From assembly GCA_049669185.1 (NCBI GenBank), contig JBATKF010000507.1, positions 1 to 11,355 on the forward strand: a stretch of DNA of 11,355 bases, read 5' to 3'. Source of the DNA: Thiosocius sp049669185 (GTDB lineage: Bacteria > Pseudomonadota > Gammaproteobacteria > Chromatiales > Chromatiaceae). The notes under the pieces are model-generated. The model made no database searches. It was not told the DNA's origin and saw only the letters and a list, made by a program, of their open reading frames with translations. This document shows, one piece after another, positions 6,430 to 11,355 of the stretch. Positions within the stretch are counted from its first letter, which is position 1. Every line of letters begins with the position of its first letter. The translations under genes and the position numbers were made by a program.

Positions 6430-7215
6430 CTAGAGCTGCTGGCTCACATAGGCGAGCATGTCATCGGTCGTCGAGATCGCCTTGCTGTTCATCTCATACG
6501 CGCGCTGGGTCTCGATCATGTTGACCAACTCCTCGACGACGTTCACGTTGGAGCTCTCCAGCGAGCCCTGGATCAATGTGCCCATGCCGTTGTTTCCCGG
6601 CGTGTCGACCTGCGCTGAGCCGCTGGCCGCGGTCTCGCGATACAGATTGTCGCCAATCGACTCCAGACCGGTGGGGTTGACGAACTGGGCCAGGGTTATG
6701 TTGCCGATCTGCGTCGGACTGTTGTTACCGGCGACCATCGCCGATACCGTGCCATCCGAACCGACGGTAACGTTGAGCGTGTTGTTGGGTACGGTGATCG
6801 CCGGATCCAGCAGATAGCCGTTCTGGGTGACCAGCTGGCCCGATGAATCCAGGCCGAAGGAGCCATCGCGCGAGTACACGAGGCTGCCGTCGGGGTGGCT
6901 GATCTGAAAGAAACCGTTACCCTGGACCGCAATATCGAGGCTATTGTTGGTTTGTACGATGTTGCCCTGGGTGTGCAGCTTCTGGGTCGCCACGGTGCGT
7001 ACCCCGGTACCGAGGTAGAGCCCCGACGGCAGGGTCGTATCCTCTGTCGACGAGGCGCCCGCCTGGCGGACGTTCTGGTACATCAGGTCTTCGAACACCG
7101 CGCGATCGCGCTTGAAGCCGGTCGTGTTGACATTGGCCAGGTTGTTGGAGATGACGGCCATGCGTGTCTGTTCGGCATCGAGCCCGGTCTTGGCAATCCA
7201 GAGTGCGGGGTACAT
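6430..7215 (-). CDS. flgG: Flagellar distal rod protein FlgG
   Basis: FlgG makes the distal rod, the drive shaft inside the L and P rings. The 261-residue product begins MYPALWIAKTGLDAEQ and has the rod signature SNNLANVNTTGFKRDRA at 23-39. A second marker, VQGNGFFQI, lies near residue 97. The C-terminal helix is SLESSNVNVVEELVNMIETQ followed by RAYEMNSKAISTTDDML. The length equals the usual ~260 residues. ATG at 7215, with AGAGGT upstream. It lies 93 bases after flgF, a large gap for this operon, and that gap contains a strong sigma-54 motif at 7306-7290. FlgG and all genes after it can therefore probably be expressed separately from flgBCDEF. Stop TAG at 6432-6430. Confidence 0.96.
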   Translation of the reverse strand: MYPALWIAKTGLDAEQTRMAVISNNLANVNTTGFKRDRAVFEDLMYQNVRQAGASSTEDTTLPSGLYLGTGVRTVATQKLHTQGNIVQTNNSLDIAVQGNGFFQISHPDGSLVYSRDGSFGLDSSGQLVTQNGYLLDPAITVPNNTLNVTVGSDGTVSAMVAGNNSPTQIGNITLAQFVNPTGLESIGDNLYRETAASGSAQVDTPGNNGMGTLIQGSLESSNVNVVEELVNMIETQRAYEMNSKAISTTDDMLAYVSQQL

Positions 7216-7289
7216 GATGTGGACCTCTTCGGTTGGCAGGCCGCGTCGCGTGGTTCGACAGCGGCACTTAGTTCAGTTGATAGATGCTG

Positions 7290-7306
7290 TGCAAAACGCT
7301 TGCCAG
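7290..7306 (-). promoter_or_regulatory. Sigma-54 (RpoN) promoter for flgG and downstream genes
   Basis: On the minus strand CTGGCAAGCGTTTTGCA has GG and GC separated by exactly ten bases and matches the consensus YTGGCACG-N4-TTGCW except for one base (A for C). It begins two bases after the flgF stop. A start site ~12 bases downstream of the GC would leave a leader of about 60 bases before the flgG ATG at 7215. Separate RpoN control of the flgF/G-to-L half of this cluster is known in Pseudomonas; that it applies here is inference. Confidence 0.7.
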
Positions 7307-7308
7307 CC

Positions 7309-8049
7309 TTAGATCGGCTTGATGATGCTGGATGCCGCCGTCGAACTTTCCTCGGCGGACTTCATCATCTTGACCTGCAGTTCGAAGCGCCGTGACAGCT
7401 CGATCATGTTGACCATCTCGTTGACTGCATTCACATTGCTGGACATCAGCGCACCGGGGACGACCCGCTGCGCGGGGTCGGCCTCCGCAACCTCGCCGTC
7501 CTTGCGGCGGAACAGCCCGTCTTCACCCTTTTCCATCTGATCCAGCTGCGGCGCGACCAGCTTTATACGGTCGATCACCGCGAGCTGATCAGCGGCCGCA
7601 CCCAGCGGCCGGATCGATACCGTGCCGTCTACGCCGATATCGATTTTCTCGAACGGCGGCAGCGCGATCGGCCCGCCGTTGCCCATCACCGGCAGGTTGT
7701 TGCCGGTCACCAACAGCCCGTTCTCGTCCACCCGCAGGTCGCCTCGACGGCTGTAGCCCTCGCCGCCATCAAATGCCTGCAGCGCTATCCAGCCGCCGTC
7801 CCGGGGCGCGACGTCGAGATCGCGCCCGGTCTGCTGCACGCTGCCATGGTCGAAGTTCGAGCTCGGGCTCTCGTCCATTGCATAAACGCGCGTCGGGTAG
7901 CCGGCGCCGAACACCGGCATGCTACGAAACTGATTGAGGTCGGCGAGGAATCCGGTCGTACTGGCGTTGGCGAGGTTGTTCGTCGCGGCGGCCTGCGCGA
8001 TCAGGGTCTCTTTGGCGCCACTCATCGCGACGTACAGCATGTCATCCAT
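7309..8049 (-). CDS. flgF: Flagellar proximal rod protein FlgF
   Basis: FlgF is one of the proximal rod subunits, exported by the flagellar type III system and placed between FlgC/FlgB and FlgG. The 246-residue product begins MDDMLYVAMSGAKETLIAQA and has the conserved NNLANASTTGF at 24-34. The C-terminal helix SSNVNAVNEMVNMIELSRRF is followed by ELQVKMMKSAEE, as in other rod proteins. Length is typical (~245-250). The start is ATG at 8049, with AGGGGG six bases upstream. An in-frame ATG three codons later is possible but has worse spacing. It is 87 bases from flgE, and that gap holds an imperfect inverted repeat. Stop TAA at 7311-7309 is followed at once by the sigma-54 motif for flgG. Confidence 0.95.
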   Translation of the reverse strand: MDDMLYVAMSGAKETLIAQAAATNNLANASTTGFLADLNQFRSMPVFGAGYPTRVYAMDESPSSNFDHGSVQQTGRDLDVAPRDGGWIALQAFDGGEGYSRRGDLRVDENGLLVTGNNLPVMGNGGPIALPPFEKIDIGVDGTVSIRPLGAAADQLAVIDRIKLVAPQLDQMEKGEDGLFRRKDGEVAEADPAQRVVPGALMSSNVNAVNEMVNMIELSRRFELQVKMMKSAEESSTAASSIIKPI

Positions 8050-8070
8050 CGTATGCCCCCTCTGGTCGGC

Positions 8071-8133
8071 AGCGACGAGTCGCGAGGAGCGAGGACGAAT
8101 TCACTTCGAACCTCGATCCTCAGTACTCGCTAC
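8071..8133. repeat. Imperfect inverted repeat between flgE and flgF
   Basis: The arms AGCGACGAGTCGCGAGGAGC... (8071-8101) and ...ATCCTCAGTACTCGCTACT (8102-8133) are inverted copies. They share AG, CGAGT, GAGGA, CGAGG and CGAA in the same order, interrupted by short mismatched blocks. In the transcript this would be a long bulged hairpin lying three bases after the flgE stop and before the flgF ribosome site. No T-run follows, so it is not a classical terminator. It could stabilise the flgBCDE message or reduce read-through into flgF. The arms also resemble the short GAG/CGA-rich intergenic repeats seen in many bacteria. Confidence 0.6.
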
Positions 8134-8136
8134 TGA

Positions 8137-9378
8137 TTAACGGATATTGATAATGGTCTGGGTGATGGAGTCCGCGGTGGAGATCACCTCGGCATTGGCC
8201 TGGAAGTTGCGCTGCGCGGTGATCAGATTCACCAGCTGCGCCGCGATGTCGACATTGGAGGCCTCGAGCGCACCCGACTGGATCTGACCGAAGCTGGATG
8301 TCCCCGCCTCGCCGAGCTGCGGCCCGCCGGAGGCGAAGCTCTCCGCCCAGTTGGTGTCACCGATCTGGCGCAGTCCCTGCTGGTTGTTGAACTTGGCCAG
8401 CGCCACTTTGCCGAGCGCCGACGACTGACCATTGGTATACCGGGCGAAGATAACACCCTCGGTATCGATATCGACACCGGCCAGGCGCCCGGAGGTGAAG
8501 CCGTTCTGGCTCAGATTGTTGACCGCGAACGCCGAGCCGTATTGGGTGGTGCCGGCGAATTCCAGATCGAGGGTCAAGGGGGCGGAACCGTTGCCCGGAT
8601 CGTAGGGTGCCATGGTCGCGCTCGTCCCCGCAGCGCCATTGACGTCAGTCAATGCGCCCGTTTCGTCGAAGGCCAGGGTATTCGCGGCACCGACCGGTGT
8701 CCCGCCGATATAGAGGTGTTGATCCCAGGTACGCGGTGCCGCAGCCGACTTGGCGAAGTACAGGGTCGCCGTGTGCGCGTTGCCCAGCGAATCGTAGACC
8801 GTGGTCGACGTCGAGCCATTGTAGCTGGCCGGATTCGCGGGATCGAAGGCCGCGGTCGGCACTTCCTGCGACGAGTTGAGGTTGATCGCCGCACTGATGG
8901 TGGTCGATGGGTTCGGCGAACTCGGCGTGGTCGGCAGCTGTAGATCCTCCAGGACCCCGGTGTTGAAGGTCGTCGCGCCGCCGACGCCGCTGACCGCCTC
9001 GTAGATCTGCAGACGGTCGCTGTTCTGGTTCATCACGTAGCCATCGCGATCGACACTATAGGCACCCGCGCGCGTATAGGCCTGGGTGCCGTCGGGCGAC
9101 TTGAGCACGAAGAAGCCCTGACCGCTGATCGCCAGGTCCAGGTTGTTCGAGGTGAAATCGATCGACCCCTGGCTATGTTGCTGCGCCACCCTGGCGACGC
9201 GCACGCCCTGGCCGGCCGCGTTCGAGCTGGTGTCCTGGATGGAACTCGCATAGAGATCGGCGAATTCGGCCCGCGACTCCTTGAAGCCGTTGGTGGCGGA
9301 GTTCGCGATATTGTTGCCGGTCACCTCCAGGTCGGTGGAAGCCGCGTTGAGGCCACTGAGAGCGATACGAAAGGTCAT
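8137..9378 (-). CDS. flgE: Flagellar hook protein FlgE
   Basis: FlgE polymerises under the FlgD cap into the universal joint of the flagellum. The 413-residue product starts MTFRIALSGLNAASTDLE and has the signature TGNNIANSATNGFK at 20-33. A second conserved block, LDLAISGQGFFVL, lies near residue 85. The C-terminal helix is GALEASNVDIAAQLVNLITA followed by QRNFQANAEVISTADSITQT. The length is close to Salmonella FlgE (~403). The middle region is Ser/Thr/Ala/Asn-rich, as expected for the exposed hook domains. ATG at 9378, with GGAG ten bases upstream; it is 14 bases after flgD. After its stop (TAA 8139-8137) comes the inverted repeat. FlgE was distinguished from FlgF/FlgG by length, position after flgD and the long middle region. 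Confidence 0.96.
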   Translation of the reverse strand: MTFRIALSGLNAASTDLEVTGNNIANSATNGFKESRAEFADLYASSIQDTSSNAAGQGVRVARVAQQHSQGSIDFTSNNLDLAISGQGFFVLKSPDGTQAYTRAGAYSVDRDGYVMNQNSDRLQIYEAVSGVGGATTFNTGVLEDLQLPTTPSSPNPSTTISAAINLNSSQEVPTAAFDPANPASYNGSTSTTVYDSLGNAHTATLYFAKSAAAPRTWDQHLYIGGTPVGAANTLAFDETGALTDVNGAAGTSATMAPYDPGNGSAPLTLDLEFAGTTQYGSAFAVNNLSQNGFTSGRLAGVDIDTEGVIFARYTNGQSSALGKVALAKFNNQQGLRQIGDTNWAESFASGGPQLGEAGTSSFGQIQSGALEASNVDIAAQLVNLITAQRNFQANAEVISTADSITQTIINIR

Positions 9379-9392
9379 GATGGCTGCTCCGT

Positions 9393-10076
9393 TTAATAGA
9401 TCTGTTGGATGTTGTTGAAGGCCATCGGTCCCAGGCCTTCGAGGTTCAGGGTCAGCCCATTGCTGCCGTTGAGATTCACGCTCTCGACCTTCGCGAACAG
9501 CTTCGTCTGCAGGTCCACCCCGCGGTCGTTCTGCAGGGCCTCGACGCGGACGGTGTAGCGTCCCGGTGGTGCGAAGTTACCGAGGTTGTCCATCCCGTCC
9601 CAGGCGAAGTCGAGGCTGCCCGGCGGCGCCGAGCCCAGTGGCATCTCCCGAACCAGCTGGCCCACCGAGTCGATCACGCGCAGCGTGACCTGCGGACTGC
9701 TCTGTTCCAGATTCACCTGACCGCGCAGACTGCCGCCCGGCAGCAGATAACCGCTGTCGACCGGGGCCAGGATCTCGCGACCGACCAGTGATCCCGCCTG
9801 CAGCGCCTGCCCGGAGGTGAGCGAAGAGGCCAGTGACTCGAAGCTCTGATTTAGCTGCTCGAGGCCGGTGACAGAACCAAACTGTGCGATCTGACCGAGA
9901 AAGTCGCCGTTCTCCATCGGCTTGAACGGATCCTGATTGTTGAGCTGGGTGACCATCAGTTTCAGGAAGGTGTTGAGCCCGAGGTCAGTCGCCTTGTTGG
10001 TGCCGGAGGTCGGCGACTCCGACCGCGCCAGGCCGAGGTCGGCGAACAGGTCCTGTTGTGCATCGATACCGCTCAT
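9393..10076 (-). CDS. flgD: Flagellar hook capping / assembly protein FlgD
   Basis: FlgD caps the growing hook and is later replaced by FlgK. The 227-residue product has the family hallmark LNTFLKLMVTQLNNQDPFKP at 34-53, followed by QIAQFGSVTGLEQLNQSF. The C-terminal half has the FlgD Ig-like/Tudor-like region, with FAWDGMDNLGNFAPPGRYTV around residues 157-176. It ends MAFNNIQQIY. Length is usual (~220-235). ATG at 10076 is fixed by GGGAGGT at 10091-10085, eight bases upstream, which is formed by the last Gly-Arg codons and stop of flgC. The gap to flgC is only six bases. It lies directly upstream of its client flgE. Confidence 0.95.
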   Translation of the reverse strand: MSGIDAQQDLFADLGLARSESPTSGTNKATDLGLNTFLKLMVTQLNNQDPFKPMENGDFLGQIAQFGSVTGLEQLNQSFESLASSLTSGQALQAGSLVGREILAPVDSGYLLPGGSLRGQVNLEQSSPQVTLRVIDSVGQLVREMPLGSAPPGSLDFAWDGMDNLGNFAPPGRYTVRVEALQNDRGVDLQTKLFAKVESVNLNGSNGLTLNLEGLGPMAFNNIQQIY

Positions 10077-10082
10077 GCCGGA

Positions 10083-10496
10083 TTACCTCCCGAGATTGAT
10101 TGTTGCGCTCAGCATCTGCCGTGTGGCGTTCACCACTTCGACATTGTTCTGATAGGCGCGCGAGGCCGAGATCATGTTCGCCATCTCCTCGACGACATTG
10201 ACGTTTGGCCGATAGATGTAGCCATCCGCGTCAGCCAGGGCATGCTGCGGCGCATATTCGCGCACCAGCGGTGCCTCGCTCTCGACCACTCCGGCCATGC
10301 GGACACCAACGGCCGGATTGCGCGAATTGGCCCGGTCCAGCACCGCCTGGAATACCGGTTGGCGCGCCCGGTAGGTGGAATCCGTGCTGCTGGATACCGC
10401 GTCCACATTGGCCAGGTTGCTGGCGACCAGGTTCATGCGCAGGTTCTGCGCATTCATGCCGGAACCGGCGATATCGAAAATCTTGAAGCTACTCAT
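10083..10496 (-). CDS. flgC: Flagellar proximal rod protein FlgC
   Basis: FlgC is a proximal rod subunit exported through the flagellar type III apparatus. The 137-residue product starts MSSFKIFDIAGSGMNAQNLR, has ASNLANVDA at 25-33, and ends with the helix NVNVVEEMANMISASRAYQN followed by NVEVVNATRQMLSATINLGR. Length is typical (~135-140). ATG at 10496 shares its first base with the flgB stop (TGATG), so the two genes overlap by one base and are probably translationally coupled. A TTG one codon upstream (10499) is also in frame but is less likely. The final Gly-Arg-stop codons (GGG AGG TAA) provide the flgD ribosome site. Confidence 0.95.
   Translation of the reverse strand: MSSFKIFDIAGSGMNAQNLRMNLVASNLANVDAVSSSTDSTYRARQPVFQAVLDRANSRNPAVGVRMAGVVESEAPLVREYAPQHALADADGYIYRPNVNVVEEMANMISASRAYQNNVEVVNATRQMLSATINLGR
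10085..10091 (-). promoter_or_regulatory. Shine-Dalgarno of flgD embedded in the flgC terminus
   Basis: GGGAGGT on the minus strand is made of the last two sense codons of flgC plus the T of its TAA, eight bases before the flgD ATG. It fixes that start and implies coupling. Confidence 0.75.
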
Positions 10497-10888
10497 CAAC
10501 CGCTGCCCTTTATTGCCCGTATCAAGCTCTTTATCCGCGAATCCAGGAAGCGCAGGCTCGCCTGGTAGTGCATCGCATTGGCGCTGAACTCGCTTTGTTC
10601 ACGCTCGACCTCGACGGTGTTGCCGTCCAGGGAAGACTGCTGCGGCACGCGGTAGGCCATCCTGGTCGAGGCGATCAGCCCCGCATCGGGCCGAATATGG
10701 CCGCGGTGGGTCGCGGCCAGACGGACCGGGTCCTGGATCTCTTTTCGCAGCATCGCGTTGAAATCGAAATCGCGCGCCTTGTAGCCCGGGGTGTCGGCGT
10801 TCGCGAGGTTCGCGGCCAACACCTCTGAGCGCCGTGCGCGCAGGCGCAGTGACTCCTCGTGGATCCCAAACACATCATCGAGCTTCAT
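10496..10888 (-). CDS. flgB: Flagellar proximal rod protein FlgB
   Basis: FlgB is the rod subunit nearest the export gate and MS ring, and it is the first gene of the operon. The 130-residue product starts MKLDDVFGIHEESLRLRARR and has the diagnostic VLAANLANADTPGYKARDFD at 23-42. It ends with NTVEVEREQSEFSANAMHYQ followed by ASLRFLDSRIKSLIRAIKGS. Length is typical (~130-138). The frame is open for 18 more codons, to an ATG at 10942. That ATG lies inside the sigma-54 promoter, and the extra residues are unlike FlgB, so ATG at 10888 is chosen. Its ribosome site (CGGA) is weak. The stop overlaps the flgC start by one base. Confidence 0.94.
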   Translation of the reverse strand: MKLDDVFGIHEESLRLRARRSEVLAANLANADTPGYKARDFDFNAMLRKEIQDPVRLAATHRGHIRPDAGLIASTRMAYRVPQQSSLDGNTVEVEREQSEFSANAMHYQASLRFLDSRIKSLIRAIKGSG

Positions 10889-10925
10889 TGGTCCGGCCCA
10901 TGCCGCAATGCCTGGCCTAGAACAG

Positions 10926-10942
10926 AGCAGAAGGCATGCCAA
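10926..10942 (-). promoter_or_regulatory. Sigma-54 (RpoN) promoter of flgB
   Basis: On the minus strand TTGGCATGCCTTCTGCT has GG and GC exactly ten bases apart. It matches YTGGCACG-N4-TTGCW with two deviations (T for C in the -24 block, C for T in the -12 block). Transcription would begin about 12 bases downstream of the GC, near 10915, giving a leader of roughly 27 bases before the flgB ATG. RpoN promoters upstream of flgB are established in Pseudomonas and Vibrio; use here is inferred from the motif. Confidence 0.6.
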
Positions 10943-11046
10943 CCACTATGTCTTTCTTTATTTCAATGACTTAGCGGTGGCTGGCGGGCCTTGCATAGCG
11001 CGTGGCGGCAAGGACTTGCCGTTGCAAACGGCAAGCGGTAGAGGGC
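10943..11046. other. Upstream region of the flgB promoter, no gene seen
   Basis: This gene-free stretch lies between the flgB promoter and the first repeat element. It contains an AT-rich patch (10948-10972) that would be upstream of the sigma-54 site, a GGCGGGCC motif at 10983 resembling the terminal repeat of the nearby elements, and a perfect hairpin at 11015-11035. No open frame here has a ribosome site or recognisable product. An enhancer-binding site for a FleQ/FlrC-type activator would be expected in this area, but I cannot identify one with confidence. Confidence 0.4.
11015..11035. repeat. Perfect hairpin, 9-bp stem, 3-base loop
   Basis: CTTGCCGTT (11015-11023), loop GCA, AACGGCAAG (11027-11035). 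It lies about 75 bases upstream of the flgB sigma-54 promoter and 11 bases left of the 182-bp element. There is no T-run on either side, so it is not an obvious terminator; it could be a protein-binding palindrome or part of a decayed repeat. Confidence 0.5.
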
Positions 11047-11228
11047 AAGCCCGCCTATCTCACCGTTTTCCGTCGCGAGCGGTTCGAGACGCCGTTGTGG
11101 CGGGGCGCACGCAGCGGAGGGCGGTGAAGGCGTAGCCGACACTACGTCGAGCCGGCCGCAACGCGTGCGCCCCGTCACAGCGAGCGTATCGGGCCGCGCA
11201 GTAGGTAATCGGTGAGATAGGCGGGCTT
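11047..11228 (+). mobile_element. Complete 182-bp miniature inverted-repeat element (copy A)
   Basis: The ends are a perfect 19-bp inverted repeat: AAGCCCGCCTATCTCACCG at 11047-11065 and its complement at 11210-11228. Nested inside is a second perfect 11-bp inverted repeat, GGGGCGCACGC (11102-11112) with GCGTGCGCCCC (11163-11173), and an apical stem CGTAG/CTACG (11131-11146). The whole unit can fold into one long hairpin. It has no credible open frame and so fits a non-autonomous MITE- or REP-like element. A related partial copy follows directly, and a shortened one lies at 376-450. No target-site duplication is clear and no transposase is in the window, so the mobilising family is unknown. 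Confidence 0.65.
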
Positions 11229-11230
11229 CT

Positions 11231-11355
11231 AGCCTGCATAGCTCACCGTTTTTCGTAACGAGGCTGCCGAGACGCCGTTATGGCGGGGTGCACGGAGTGG
11301 AAGGCGGTGAAGGCGTAGTCGACACTACGTCGAATCGCCTGCAACGAGTACGCCC
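11231..11355 (+). mobile_element. Second copy of the miniature element, cut by the window end (copy B)
   Basis: From AGCCTGCATAGCTCACCG onward this segment aligns along its whole visible length with copy A. It shares blocks such as GAGACGCCGTT, TGGCGGGG, GGCGGTGAAGGCGTAG and GACACTACGTCGA, but with many substitutions, so it is an older or diverged copy. It starts two bases after copy A ends, in the same orientation. The apical stem CGTAG/CTACG is fully conserved, and the inner stem is kept in part with a G-T pair replacing a G-C. Its right end is outside the window. Confidence 0.6.

Noticed and set aside
4814..6433. 539-aa plus-strand open frame
   Set aside because: Antisense to flgI and flgH, with Arg/Asp/His-rich shadow composition and no ribosome site; both opposite-strand genes are secure.
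10497..10499. TTG start for flgC one codon upstream
   Set aside because: ATG at 10496 overlapping the flgB stop is the usual coupled arrangement and gives the normal MSSF start.
10889..10942. N-terminal extension of FlgB to ATG at 10942
   Set aside because: The ATG lies within the sigma-54 motif and the 18 extra residues do not look like FlgB.
10963..11178. 71-aa minus-strand frame upstream of flgB
   Set aside because: It runs across the repeat element and hairpin, has no ribosome site and low-complexity Arg/Pro/Ala shadow composition.
11047..11355. CRISPR array
   Set aside because: Two diverged long copies with terminal inverted repeats, not short identical direct repeats with unique spacers.

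Overview
The window is a GC-rich bacterial segment dominated by one minus-strand flagellar operon, flgB-flgC-flgD-flgE-flgF-flgG-flgH-flgI-flgJ-flgK-flgL. It carries the proximal and distal rod, the hook and its cap, the L and P rings, the rod-cap/muramidase and both hook-filament junction proteins, in the canonical proteobacterial order. All eleven genes look intact. FlgH/FlgI (L and P rings), the FlgJ muramidase domain and sigma-54-type promoters indicate a Gram-negative with polar-type flagellar regulation, most likely a gammaproteobacterium.

At the left edge, plus strand, lies the C-terminal part of a Gly/Tyr/Trp/Asn-rich protein resembling the sulfur globule envelope proteins of purple and colourless sulfur bacteria. 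With the flagellar order this suggests a motile sulfur-oxidising gammaproteobacterium (Chromatiales or Sedimenticola/Thiodiazotropha-like); the genus is inference.

Layout: 2-322 partial sulfur-globule-like gene (+); 349-370 hairpin; 376-450 short repeat element; 472-636 a previously uncalled 54-codon gene (-) with a strong Shine-Dalgarno; 653-744 AT-rich spacer; 745-10888 flgL to flgB (-); 10926-10942 sigma-54 promoter of flgB; 11015-11035 hairpin; 11047-11228 a complete 182-bp element with 19-bp perfect terminal inverted repeats; 11231-11355 a second, partial copy of the same element.

Expression: a sigma-54 motif precedes flgB, and a better one overlaps the flgF stop codon and would drive flgG onward. 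A 63-bp imperfect inverted repeat separates flgE from flgF. Several junctions are translationally coupled: the flgB stop overlaps the flgC start, and the Shine-Dalgarno sites of flgD and flgL lie in the last sense codons of flgC and flgK. FlgB/C/F/G form the rod, FlgJ caps it and cuts peptidoglycan, FlgI/FlgH form the bushing, FlgD/FlgE build the hook, and FlgK/FlgL join hook to filament. flgA, flgM and flgN are not in the window.

The least ordinary parts are the non-coding edges: a miniature repeat family present as a full copy, a tandem partial copy and, at the far side of the operon in opposite orientation, an exact internal-deletion derivative.
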